Source: Nakaseomyces glabratus
Lineage: Eukaryota; Ascomycota; Saccharomycetes; Saccharomycetales; Saccharomycetaceae
NCBI RefSeq assembly: GCF_010111755.1
Contig: NC_088963.1
Location: 558,001-622,000 of the forward strand
Direction of reading: 5' to 3'
Length of the DNA: 64,000 nt
Numbering within the stretch: the stretch's first letter is position 1; the number at the start of each line of letters is the position of its first letter. This document shows, in pieces, positions 28,895-38,999 of this stretch. Below the pieces are notes generated by a model. It ran no database searches, was not told the DNA's origin, and saw only the letters and a list, made by a program, of their open reading frames with translations. Position numbers and translations under genes: made by a program.

Positions 28895-31333
28895 ATGAGC
28901 ACTGCGTTGCCTTCTATACAATTGTCTGTGGATTACCAGACGCTGCTGAGCGAGATCAGCGATTTCTTGCAGCACTTCAAAGTGGACGAGGTTGGTGCCG
29001 CCGATGACTCTGCCACTATTGACGCGGATGTGAACATTGACGATGCGGAGGAACTGATGAAGCGCGGGCCCAAGTACATGTACCTGCTGCAGCAGATCGC
29101 GAACAGGGAGCGGGATACCATAGAGATCGAGCTGAATGACGTGCTGAGGTTCCAGAACGAGAAGTTCTTGGAGGGCGGGGTTGCGCAGGATCTTGTGGCG
29201 CTGATCCAGAAGAATGCGAACCACTTCATTGACCTATTTTCGCGCTGTATTGACAGTGTGATGCCTCTGCCCACCAAGGAGATAAGCTACAAAGACGATG
29301 TCCTGGACGTGATACTGAACCAGAGGCGATTGAGGAATGAAAGAATGCTTTCGGACAGAACTAACGAGATCAGAAGCGAGATGGACACTGACACCACGTC
29401 AAACGATATCATGAGAGAGTTGGCGCAGGACGAAACAGAGACTTTCCCCGCAAACTTGACCAGAAGATACACTGTGTACTTCAGACCGCTGACCAGATCC
29501 TACGCAGTACGTTACAATAGCAAGAAATATCTGACAGGGTCAATCCCACTCTCAGTTAGACAGATCAAAGGTGAACTCCTTGGTGAATTAATAACAGTAA
29601 GAGGTATCATCACAAGAGTCTCAGATGTCAAACCGGCAGTAACAGTTATAGCTTACACTTGTGACCAATGTGGTTACGAAATTTTCCAAGAAGTGAACTC
29701 AAAGACGTTCACACCTTTAGTCGAGTGTACTTCAAGAGAGTGTTCCCAAAATCAAACCAAGGGTCAATTATTTATGAGTACGAGAGCTTCCAAGTTTAAT
29801 GCTTTCCAAGAATGTAAGATTCAGGAACTATCACAACAAGTGCCAGTAGGCCATATCCCAAGATCATTAACAATACACGTCAACGGTCCACTGGTGAGAA
29901 GCGTTACGCCCGGTGATATTGTTGACATAGCTGGTATCTTTTTACCTTCTCCATACACAGGTTTCAAAGCATTAAAAGCAGGTCTATTAACTGAAACCTA
30001 CCTGGAAGCACACCATGTTCGTCAACACAAGAAGAAATTTGCATCTTTCCAAATGACTCCTCAGGTTCGTTCCAACGTCGACGCCCTTGCCCAATCTGGA
30101 AATGTCTATGAGAGACTGGCAAAGTCCATTGCACCAGAAATTTACGGTAATTTAGATGTCAAGAAAGCTCTACTGCTTCTACTGGTTGGTGGTGTCGATA
30201 AAAGAGTCGGAGATGGTATGAAAATCAGAGGTGACATTAACATCTGTTTGATGGGTGATCCGGGTGTTGCTAAATCCCAACTTCTAAAGGCAATTTGTAA
30301 AATTACCCCAAGAGGTGTCTACACTACTGGTAAGGGTTCCTCAGGTGTTGGTTTAACTGCAGCTGTCATGAAAGATCCTGTAACAGACGAAATGATCCTA
30401 GAAGGTGGTGCTTTAGTTCTAGCAGATAACGGTATCTGTTGTATTGATGAGTTCGACAAGATGGACGAAAGTGATAGGACAGCAATCCATGAAGTCATGG
30501 AACAACAAACCATCTCCATTTCGAAAGCAGGTATTAACACCACTTTGAATGCCAGAACCTCCATCTTGGCCGCTGCCAATCCACTTTATGGTAGATACAA
30601 TCCAAGACTATCGCCACTAGAGAATATTAATCTGCCTGCTGCACTATTGTCTAGATTCGATGTTATGTTTTTGCTACTAGATACTCCAAACAGAGAGAAC
30701 GACGAACAACTGGCGAACCACGTCGCCTATGTGCACATGTATAATAAACAACCGGACTTGGACTTCGAACCAATTGAACCAACTATGATGAGAGAATTCA
30801 TCGCTTATGCTAGAACCATGAGACCGGTAATGACTGCTGAGATCAACGATCATGTTGTATCCGCATACATTCGTCTGAGACAAGACTCAAAGAGAGAAAT
30901 GGACTCTAAGTTTTCTTTTGGGCAAGCTACTCCCAGAACATTACTTGCCATTATTAGATTATCACAAGCCCTTGCTAAATTAAGATTGTCGGAAACTGTA
31001 GATATTGATGATGTTGAAGAAGCATTGAGACTAATCAGAGTATCAAAGGAATCTCTATATCAAGAGAATCGTAAAAGGGACGAGGACTCCAACCCTACCA
31101 CTAAAATTTTCACCATCATTAAGAAAATGTCTCAAGAAGGTGACTACAAGGGCTCTCTTCCTTATGATAGCATTGTAAAGACCGTTAGATCAAGAGGTTT
31201 CACAATGTTACAATTGAACAACTGTATCCAGGAATACTCTTTCCTAAATGTTTGGCATTTAATTAATGAAGGTAACACATTGAAATTTGTTGACGACGAG
31301 GATCAATCTTCGCAGGACATCGAAATGGCATAG
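28895..31333 (+). CDS. MCM7: Replicative helicase subunit Mcm7
   Basis: 812 residues. Mcm7 (Cdc47) is one of the six MCM2-7 helicase subunits loaded at origins. The N-terminal domain has a C4 zinc finger at about 256-280 (CDQCGYE and CTSRECSQ). The AAA+ core carries Walker A GDPGVAKSQ (about 454), Walker B CCIDEFDKM (about 514), the sensor 1 region AAANPLYGRYNP and the arginine-finger motif LLSRFD (about 585). A winged-helix C-terminus follows. The N-terminus MSTALPSIQLSVDYQTL matches the yeast protein. Collinear with YBR202W. Confidence 0.99.
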   Translation: MSTALPSIQLSVDYQTLLSEISDFLQHFKVDEVGAADDSATIDADVNIDDAEELMKRGPKYMYLLQQIANRERDTIEIELNDVLRFQNEKFLEGGVAQDLVALIQKNANHFIDLFSRCIDSVMPLPTKEISYKDDVLDVILNQRRLRNERMLSDRTNEIRSEMDTDTTSNDIMRELAQDETETFPANLTRRYTVYFRPLTRSYAVRYNSKKYLTGSIPLSVRQIKGELLGELITVRGIITRVSDVKPAVTVIAYTCDQCGYEIFQEVNSKTFTPLVECTSRECSQNQTKGQLFMSTRASKFNAFQECKIQELSQQVPVGHIPRSLTIHVNGPLVRSVTPGDIVDIAGIFLPSPYTGFKALKAGLLTETYLEAHHVRQHKKKFASFQMTPQVRSNVDALAQSGNVYERLAKSIAPEIYGNLDVKKALLLLLVGGVDKRVGDGMKIRGDINICLMGDPGVAKSQLLKAICKITPRGVYTTGKGSSGVGLTAAVMKDPVTDEMILEGGALVLADNGICCIDEFDKMDESDRTAIHEVMEQQTISISKAGINTTLNARTSILAAANPLYGRYNPRLSPLENINLPAALLSRFDVMFLLLDTPNRENDEQLANHVAYVHMYNKQPDLDFEPIEPTMMREFIAYARTMRPVMTAEINDHVVSAYIRLRQDSKREMDSKFSFGQATPRTLLAIIRLSQALAKLRLSETVDIDDVEEALRLIRVSKESLYQENRKRDEDSNPTTKIFTIIKKMSQEGDYKGSLPYDSIVKTVRSRGFTMLQLNNCIQEYSFLNVWHLINEGNTLKFVDDEDQSSQDIEMA

Positions 31334-32445
31334 AGATAAAATTTCCCAAAACATCGACCCCCCAATTTCATTTGAAACTAATTTTTTCTTCCATCTAATC
31401 CCTTCTTTAGCTTTACTTTTTTATTGACCGTCTTTTCTTATTTCCCTAATTGCTAAAAGTAAAGAGCAACTCCGGAACTTCATAATCTTGTTCACAGAAC
31501 AACATGTAACATTACTACAAGACCTCTATATAGCACCCAAGAATATAATATTATATTATTACATTCACTTATCTTTTCGGATGAAAACTCACCCAATCAG
31601 TTTCGTAATTACTATGTTCTAGAATCCATCCTTCGGAATATAAGGGATTTCAATCCCCTCATTCTCATTGAACAGTAATAGTTTTGAGAATCATACCTCA
31701 CCCCAAAAAACGTTAAAAACACAAATCAGAGGTATAGTCCCCCGGACCAAGAGAGAAATTCTCCCTTATCACTCTAATATCCCTCTAATATCACTTTAAT
31801 TTCCATATATCCCTTAACATAGAATACAGTTTCTCGGGTATAGTAAATTAACCCAACAGAACAGAAACTCGAGAAGTGCAGAAAGCAATGAAGCACAGCT
31901 GAGAAAGTATAGAATCCTCTTGAAAATAGCAGATTCGAAGCAAAGATCATAGCTGCATCACTACTAGCAGACACTACACCCCACTCTTATTTTATTTTTT
32001 TTTTCACTATTATCCAGTCTAAGAAACGATCCATCGCCCTGCGATACTTTCACTACCCCTCACTTTTTTCTAAAGCATTGTCAAAAAGTGGATCAAGATG
32101 ACTTCTTGGAAACTGACTGAGCTATCCTAAATGGTAATAGAAACCGTCTACCCCAGTAACGAACTCAGTATGTTGAAGCTGTCTTCTTTTGGCAATTTAG
32201 GGATTATCAGTAGGAAGTACCTCTGCTTTTCATCCCCCCATTCTCTTTCTTTCTTTTCTTTTCAGCATCTCTTGTTTGTAAAATCTTGCATATTATCCAA
32301 TCTCCCTGTCAGGCATCTCTCATTACCATATCATAGACATACTCATATATATTCACATATATATGTGCCTGTTAAAAGGATATCGGATGCTTAGATTAGT
32401 TTCTGTCGATCTAGCCCGAGAACTGGTAACCAAATACTTCGAATA
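31334..32445. other. Long spacer between MCM7 and COS111
   Basis: 1112 bp, CT-rich in places, MCM7 3' region and COS111 promoter. An 87-codon frame at 32131-32394 has ordinary leader composition and no similarity I know; if transcribed it would act as an upstream ORF. No RNA gene is recognised. Confidence 0.5.
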
Positions 32446-35244
32446 ATGCAGAGTGTTAACATTGTGAGCACTAACTATTCCAGATATGGGGTTTCTGTCT
32501 ATGACAGATTATACCGGAAGGATAAGAACGTTTCTGCTAAACATAGGCCTTCCTCTACTGGTGTTTATGGGCACGATGCAAGTACTGTGGATCATGCCAG
32601 TAGGTCTAACAATAATTTGAACTTGACAAGGTCCACTTCTGCCATTTCAGAATCCGATGACGTTGCTACTATTTCTACGAATAACTCCAGAAGGTCAGTG
32701 ATCAAGCGGAAATATAAGTCGCTGATAACTGCATCCTCAAAGAAATTAATCACGAAGCTATATGAACATGGTTCCAACAGTGATTCCTTTTCCATATTCT
32801 CGCATAAGACTTCGCAATCACACCATCCGGCCCAACGATTGGGAACAGAGGAAGATTTAATCATAAATGACTTATTCAAACGGAAGGAAATATCAGACTT
32901 GCCTGATGAAGTCCTGAGGAATATCTTGAGTAATGTTAAAGACGACCAAAGAACCTTGGTCAACTGCCTTTATGTGAATAAAGCGTTCTATAATGCTACA
33001 AAACCAACTCTATATGAGCGTCCTAAGTTTACTTCAACATATCGAGTTGCTCAGTTTGTTACCTCCATTAGAACTAATCCACAGAATGGTCTCTATGTGA
33101 GGGAATTAGATTTATCTAAACTGAAAAACGGATCCCTAAATGGGAAAAGCACCTCCAATACTGGTGTAGTAGCAGATTCTCCGGATGTGGATGAATACAA
33201 TCCTATGCGTACTAGGACGGGCTCGGTGACAAGTTTTACCTCTGTTACCTCCACTGCTAATTCAAACACTGCTCTATCGATCACGACCAATAATAAGGAT
33301 GTCGCATTAGCTGGATGGAGAGATTGGAGATACAGACACGATCCATTGTACTCGTCACCAGTACTTAACAGCTACAACGCCAAGAGAACTGTGTCTAGAG
33401 CACCTTCTATAAAGTCTTCACACTCAAGCTCATCATTAACTCTATTTCCGGGCTTGAAGTCTAAGGAAAGCTTCGCACAACTTTCCGAAGGTAAAAGTTC
33501 TGACAATGGGAACAATGGCAAAAGACAACGCTCTAACAGCTCTGTATCATCGATTACAAACAGTTTAATGTCCTCTTTGTACAATGGGTCACATATCTCT
33601 TTAAATACCACTCTCTCAGGCTCCGACAACAATAGCAGCAAAACACAATCAAAAGGGAAATCCTCATCATCACCTGGAAATCCTAATGATTCCTCTGGGG
33701 AGCAAGATAGTATTATATCAAGCAGTTCTCAAATTGATACTAACACCTTTGGCATGACTTCTAGCAAAAGTACAAGTTCAACTTCAAACTGGTTCAGAAT
33801 GAAATTACATGGCAACGGTACCAGAAAGTTGAGATTGAGAAGCAACAAGGCAATAAGCTCTAAGAAAGATGAACAACAAAACGAAGAATCTGCTCAGACA
33901 GCACAAAAAATTGAGACTCCAATTATAAAGAGAACAGAACCCTTCTCAACGCCACATCCGTACACAAATAAGTTCCTGCTGAAATATGCACAATACAAAG
34001 ATTTACCACTTGGGTATATTTTACATATTTTAGATCACTGCCCATACCTATACATACTGGACCTTTCAAATTTGACGTTGTGCACAGATTTTGAGATAAT
34101 TGAAGGACGCCGTTATAAGGGAAGGAAACAGAGGTTTGGTTCATCCAGAGCTCTTCCTGTTGTTCAAGAATCAGTGATTTCTACCGATGTCCCTAATGAT
34201 CTCGACGTTATCTACTTGACCGATTCGAGCAAAACATACGAGTATTATGACCGCCTTAGAAATACAAACAAACATAAGCGCTCATCTAGCTCAAATAATC
34301 TATGGTCGATACCCAATCAAGGATGGTCTGATGCTCCAGCCCCTATAGGATCCCATAAAAATGATCTAAGAAGAACACATTCGCAAACAATTGGCAGATC
34401 AAATGTAGAGCTACGAAAGCTAAATGCCTCAGAAATTTTTGAGCATATCGCAACAAATCAAAAATCGGCGTACAACACACATTTGCGTGTATATATGAAA
34501 AACGTTTTGTGGTGCACCCAAGATATGGTAAAGAGCTTTGTATTAGAAAACTTTGATCAACAAGCTGAAAATTTAGGTGAAGACAAATCATCTGAAATGT
34601 TCATTCATGACATGAATTTCAGTTTTGAAAACTCTGGTTTAAATAGGAATTTTGTTTGGACCTGTGAAGGTAATCTTCAAGAATTTATCGCAATGGTGGT
34701 GCTGGATGAAGTAAATAGAAAAGATGATCTTGAGATAGAAAATTTATTCAATATAAAAGCTGAACGAATTTTGACTCCTACCAATGGACCAGAGAGAGCT
34801 CCCGAAGTTCATTATATCTCAAATGTATTTACTGTTTCATATGGATTTCAAAGTAATAAGAAAAGGGAAATGAAGTTCAGGGTCACTATTCTGAAGACAG
34901 ATACTCCGATGTATTTTAGTATCAAGAAACTCGCTGACGATTATACTTCTGTTGTGATCAAGCTTCAGACAAATAAAAATGTTGCACTACATGGATCTGA
35001 AACTGCAGATATAATTACTACAGATCAGGGCAGTGTTCTACCAGAAGATGTACCAGAGGATAACAATGCGGATGATACAAATAATGGTGAAAACACAATT
35101 GCCCAACCCTTTTCCAACGATCCCAAAGAAAGGATTGAAAGAATCACACAAGAAATTGTTGCTAGGCTGAAGGATTTAAGAGGATCGGACTTGAGAAGGA
35201 ATATAGGTGAGAACAATTATGTGAGAGAGAGATTTCTCTTGTAG
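32446..35244 (+). CDS. COS111: Cos111-like F-box protein
   Basis: 932 residues, close to S. cerevisiae Cos111, which was found through resistance to ciclopirox olamine. An F-box-like motif lies at about 148-200 (ISDLPDEVLRNILSNVKDDQRTLVNCLYVNKAFYNATKPTLYERP), followed by TSTYRVAQFVTSIRTNPQNGLYVRELDLSKL. This suggests an SCF ubiquitin-ligase adaptor (inference). The middle (about 250-480) is Ser/Asn-rich low complexity. Further conserved-looking blocks follow (LKYAQYKDLPLGYILHILDHCPYLYILDLSNLTL), and the C-terminal quarter has a folded region ending in an acidic linker and a short basic helix. Collinear with YBR203W. Confidence 0.88.
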   Translation: MQSVNIVSTNYSRYGVSVYDRLYRKDKNVSAKHRPSSTGVYGHDASTVDHASRSNNNLNLTRSTSAISESDDVATISTNNSRRSVIKRKYKSLITASSKKLITKLYEHGSNSDSFSIFSHKTSQSHHPAQRLGTEEDLIINDLFKRKEISDLPDEVLRNILSNVKDDQRTLVNCLYVNKAFYNATKPTLYERPKFTSTYRVAQFVTSIRTNPQNGLYVRELDLSKLKNGSLNGKSTSNTGVVADSPDVDEYNPMRTRTGSVTSFTSVTSTANSNTALSITTNNKDVALAGWRDWRYRHDPLYSSPVLNSYNAKRTVSRAPSIKSSHSSSSLTLFPGLKSKESFAQLSEGKSSDNGNNGKRQRSNSSVSSITNSLMSSLYNGSHISLNTTLSGSDNNSSKTQSKGKSSSSPGNPNDSSGEQDSIISSSSQIDTNTFGMTSSKSTSSTSNWFRMKLHGNGTRKLRLRSNKAISSKKDEQQNEESAQTAQKIETPIIKRTEPFSTPHPYTNKFLLKYAQYKDLPLGYILHILDHCPYLYILDLSNLTLCTDFEIIEGRRYKGRKQRFGSSRALPVVQESVISTDVPNDLDVIYLTDSSKTYEYYDRLRNTNKHKRSSSSNNLWSIPNQGWSDAPAPIGSHKNDLRRTHSQTIGRSNVELRKLNASEIFEHIATNQKSAYNTHLRVYMKNVLWCTQDMVKSFVLENFDQQAENLGEDKSSEMFIHDMNFSFENSGLNRNFVWTCEGNLQEFIAMVVLDEVNRKDDLEIENLFNIKAERILTPTNGPERAPEVHYISNVFTVSYGFQSNKKREMKFRVTILKTDTPMYFSIKKLADDYTSVVIKLQTNKNVALHGSETADIITTDQGSVLPEDVPEDNNADDTNNGENTIAQPFSNDPKERIERITQEIVARLKDLRGSDLRRNIGENNYVRERFLL

Positions 35245-35519
35245 TATTTCTCCCCACCAATAAATTTTGCATGATATAAAATACTATTATATCAATATTT
35301 GTAATTGCCGGATTTTAGTACAATTATATAATTGATACTACATTTATCCATTTTGATGACTATAACGATTTTATTCAATTATTTGTACTGTATAATACTA
35401 CTTAAACAGGATATATAATCTCTAAATATTATGTATATCAGGAAATTTTCTACAGTATCAACTCAGCAAATTGATTAGTCATGATTGAATCACATATATA
35501 ATAAACGATAAATTAGCAT

Positions 35520-36584
35520 TTAAAACACTTGTTCCTGAAATAATTTGCAAGCCTTCTCAGGACAATTGAAAAAAATATTATGACCACAGTTAGTAATCTC
35601 CAGAAGTTTCTTTTTAGTAGCGGCAACATTTTTAAAAGCGTCAAAGATCAGCTGTGCGTCCTGTTTTGGAGTGATCTTATCGTGCTCGGCATATATCACC
35701 ACCAATTCTACATTATTCGTATTAATGATATTATCCAAATCCTCCCAATCCGGGAATTTCCAACCCAAAAAGTAGGAGAAAATTGTAGAAGTATCAATTT
35801 TTATATTGTTGGAGAATTGCCAGAGCTTTCTGAACTTCAAATTCTTGTTCTCCGTTTCTTCGTCCTGGAAAGTTTCTGTATTGGCACTGAAGAAATTCAT
35901 AATTCCAGAACTGTTCAGACCCTTGCTTTGATCAAACCACACTCTATATATGTTGAAGATAAAAGGTGCCCACATAAGCCCTCTCATTGCCATCTTCATA
36001 ATATAGTTGTCCTGTCTTAGTGTGCTGATGCTAGGAGGTGGGGGGCATGTTAGAACCAGTTTATCAATATTGTATTCCTCGTGGTACATCTGCACAAAAT
36101 GAGAAGCTATATAACATCCCATGGAATGACCCACAACTTTAAAATCAATATCTGTCTTGTTCTCTATGTTATTGTCTACAACTTTCTTAACCACCGAAGT
36201 AACATATAACATGTCATAACCGTTAGTACTTGAACCACTTTGACCAAAACCAGGCAAATCAAGAGCAATCACTCTATATTTCAACAAAGTCAACAGTTTC
36301 ATCAAGGGTTGGAACTGGTCCATAGATCCTCCCAGCCCATGTATGAGGAGAAATACCGAATCTCTGCGTTCCCCATCCCTAATATTATCAAAACATCTCA
36401 TATCAATACCATCAAGTGTAACCACTCGCGTTCTTTCTTTCAGGAACCGCACTTCAAAATCCCTACTGTCAATTACCCGTGAAAGCTCCCGCTGTGGAAC
36501 TTGCTCATACTTGGCAAGTATGTCATCCACCCGACCATTAACAAGTTCACCTTCCAAGGAGCACGCCTCTCTCAAAACTTCCAT
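35520..36584 (-). CDS. LDH1: Lipid-droplet serine hydrolase
   Basis: 354 residues, an alpha/beta hydrolase. S. cerevisiae Ldh1 (YBR204C) is an esterase with weak triacylglycerol lipase activity at lipid droplets. Visible features are the oxyanion-hole region LIHGLGGSMDQF (about 78), the nucleophile elbow GHSMG (Ser about 153), a probable acid in VVIYAEHDKITP and a probable catalytic His in TNCGHNIFF near the end. No membrane segment is seen, and the C-terminal EQVF is not a peroxisomal signal. Position after COS111 on the minus strand matches YBR204C. Confidence 0.92.
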   Translation of the reverse strand: MEVLREACSLEGELVNGRVDDILAKYEQVPQRELSRVIDSRDFEVRFLKERTRVVTLDGIDMRCFDNIRDGERRDSVFLLIHGLGGSMDQFQPLMKLLTLLKYRVIALDLPGFGQSGSSTNGYDMLYVTSVVKKVVDNNIENKTDIDFKVVGHSMGCYIASHFVQMYHEEYNIDKLVLTCPPPPSISTLRQDNYIMKMAMRGLMWAPFIFNIYRVWFDQSKGLNSSGIMNFFSANTETFQDEETENKNLKFRKLWQFSNNIKIDTSTIFSYFLGWKFPDWEDLDNIINTNNVELVVIYAEHDKITPKQDAQLIFDAFKNVAATKKKLLEITNCGHNIFFNCPEKACKLFQEQVF

Positions 36585-37189
36585 GGCCGACTAAGTTATT
36601 CCAATGCCCTATAAACAGCAACAAATGAGAATTGAGCGCTGCATGGGAAACGTTTCAACCAACCGACTCCAACTTGCGGCCAGTAGTCATACCATACCTG
36701 CAATTTATTGCTGCAAGAAGGTAGCTGATGTCCTGGCTCATCAACCTTAAAACTTGGAAATTTGAGATTTTTCCTAAACAGGAAATGTAATGGAAGAGTC
36801 ACGTGAACATTCGATTTATGAAGAAATTGTTTTAATGTTCCTATAGTTGAGATGTCCAAAGTATTTAGACCTGTAACTATCCAAAAGTTAGATATAATCT
36901 AATATTTGCCCAGGACACCTTTCAATTACCATGATAGTATGCATAGGGAATATCTATGTTCGTGGCTTCTTCAACTATCCTGCAGGGATTTCTGTGTATT
37001 TATCTTATTTCTAAGTGATTTTCGCAAAAGAAAAATTTCTTCGAAACTTGACAGCTTGGTGGACCTACGAAAGCGAAGAAACACACTTATAATAGCAATT
37101 GAGAAGAATGAGCGCTATATTACAGAAAAGCTAAGTAGTCTTCAATTGAGTTTGTGCAGTTAATAGGGCAATAGAAAGGCGAACTCACG
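36585..37189. other. Divergent promoter region, LDH1 and KTR3
   Basis: 605 bp. Frames at 36596-36859 and 36906-37163 are not recognised and lack a conserved position. No RNA gene is seen. Confidence 0.5.
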
Positions 37190-38470
37190 ATGGGAGCTGT
37201 TAAGAAGAAGCTTATGCCGAAGTCGGCGATGTTTGTAAGGAAGTATGAAAAGACCATTCGTGTTGGGTTTGCATCTTTCCTTATGGCGCTGACTGTTCTA
37301 TTTCTGATGCACAAGCCCGATGCGGGCACTACTGCGATGGCACCCCAGCAGACAATGGCTGGTTTCACTAGCGTTGTTAAGAATGGCCAGCCTGGGTATG
37401 TGATTCCTGCCTCTGATCTACTGCAGGACGTCAAGGAACATCCTCTGGATGATGGTGTCAAGGAAAAGGCTGCATTTATCACTCTGGCTAGAAATGGTGA
37501 CTTGTGGTCTTTGGTAAATACAATAAGACATGTCGAGGACAGATTGAACCATCGTTATCACTATGATTGGGTATTCCTGAATGACAAAGGTTTCACCGAT
37601 GAGTTTATCCGCTTGACATCTGCATTGGTCTCTGGTAAAGCTAAGTACGGTAAAGTTCCTAAAGAACATTGGGAAGTTCCATCTCACATTGACAAGGAGA
37701 AATATGAAATCTCTAGGCGTAAAATGGTCCTAGACAAAGTTCCATACGGTGATTCGACACCATACAGACACATGTGCCGTTACCAATCAGGTCTTTTCTA
37801 TAGACATGAACTTGTGCAAGAGTACGACTATTACTGGAGAGTTGACACAGACATCACTGTTTTTTGTAATTTCCAATACGACATCTTCAAGTTCTTGAGA
37901 CAGAACAAGAAGAAGTACGGGTTCGTAATTTCATTGACAGAATACGAGGAGACCATTCCAACGTTGTGGGCTACTGTGAAGGAATTCATGAAGAAATACC
38001 CACAACACATTCATAAGAATAACTTCTTGAACTTTATCAGTGACGATGGCGGTGAGACATACAATGGCTGCCATTTCTGGACAAATTTCGAAGTCGGTGA
38101 CTTGAACTTCTGGAGGTCACAAGCTTACACGGATTTCTTCAATTTCTTGGATCAGAAGGGTGGTTTCTATTACGAAAGATGGGGTGATGCGCCTGTTCAT
38201 TCCATTGCTGCAGCACTGCTGTTAGACAAGGATGAGATTCATTTCTTTGACGGTTTCGGTTACCACCACCCAGATTTCCAATCTTGTCCACATGAAGAAG
38301 AAGTCAGACTACAGAACAAATGTACCTGTAATTTTAGCAAGGATAAGATTTGGATGACGTACTACTTCTGCAATCTGCGTTACTTTGAAGCTAAAGAAAT
38401 CGGTCTACCACCAAAAATTGAAGCCAACTTAGACGAAGAATACAAGAAGAAATTGAAGGTTTCTAGCTAA
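37190..38470 (+). CDS. KTR3: Golgi alpha-1,2-mannosyltransferase Ktr3
   Basis: 426 residues, KRE2/MNT1 family (GT15). Ktr3 adds alpha-1,2-mannose to O-linked and N-linked glycans in the Golgi. It is a type II membrane protein: a short basic cytosolic tail (KKKLMPKSAMFVRKYEKTIR), then one signal anchor (VGFASFLMALTVLFLM), a stem and the catalytic domain. Family motifs are clear: TLARNGDLWSLVNTIRHVEDRLNHRYHYDWVFLND, YYWRVDTDITVFC (a DTD in place of the EPD of Kre2, as in yeast Ktr3), CHFWTNFEVGDLNFWRS and GGFYYERWGDAPVHSIAAALLL. Collinear with YBR205W. Confidence 0.96.
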   Translation: MGAVKKKLMPKSAMFVRKYEKTIRVGFASFLMALTVLFLMHKPDAGTTAMAPQQTMAGFTSVVKNGQPGYVIPASDLLQDVKEHPLDDGVKEKAAFITLARNGDLWSLVNTIRHVEDRLNHRYHYDWVFLNDKGFTDEFIRLTSALVSGKAKYGKVPKEHWEVPSHIDKEKYEISRRKMVLDKVPYGDSTPYRHMCRYQSGLFYRHELVQEYDYYWRVDTDITVFCNFQYDIFKFLRQNKKKYGFVISLTEYEETIPTLWATVKEFMKKYPQHIHKNNFLNFISDDGGETYNGCHFWTNFEVGDLNFWRSQAYTDFFNFLDQKGGFYYERWGDAPVHSIAAALLLDKDEIHFFDGFGYHHPDFQSCPHEEEVRLQNKCTCNFSKDKIWMTYYFCNLRYFEAKEIGLPPKIEANLDEEYKKKLKVSS

Positions 38471-38999
38471 ACTCAATGAACTGTCCTGTAAATGTTACCT
38501 TATACTAAACGCTTGGTTCTAATTTTATTCATTTAATTATTTTCCATATCACCATTTTTTTTCTACGTTATAAACCCGCTTAATATTAAGTGGATAATGA
38601 AAAGCCAGTAATACTAATCTATACAAGCAATACTTGTGTAACATGTAAAGATCATAGGTTATGATTGTACTCTTCGTTGGTGCTTAATATTCATTAGCAT
38701 TTTGTAGAAATCCATATTAGCATTAGTCACATGAATCTCGCAGGAAGTGAGTCTAATTTACACCCACTTTCATGCGGAAACACAACACAAAAAGTAGTAT
38801 TGGTAACGTCAAAACTTGATAAGAATCACATTTGCTATAAGATGGGTATATATATTGCAGACATTACTGTGAAATAATCTAATTATATTGCAACTATAGG
38901 ATCCGTGCGCACAAGTGTTTATCCAAGAAGCTGTTCTATAAGTAACTTTCAAAGACAAACTTAAGGGAAGGTCATCGCAAATCGAAAGCAATAAACAAC
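38471..38999. other. FTH1 promoter region
   Basis: 529 bp between KTR3 and FTH1. It holds an Aft1-type site at 38759. Nothing else is recognised. Confidence 0.55.
38759..38766 (+). promoter_or_regulatory. Aft1/Aft2-type iron-response site
   Basis: TACACCCA matches the Aft1 consensus YRCACCCR exactly and lies 234 bp upstream of the iron transporter FTH1, a known iron-regulon gene in S. cerevisiae. Confidence 0.6.

Noticed and set aside
32131..32394. 87-codon frame upstream of COS111
   Set aside because: Ser/His/Phe-rich composition of a CT-rich leader, no similarity; at most an upstream ORF.
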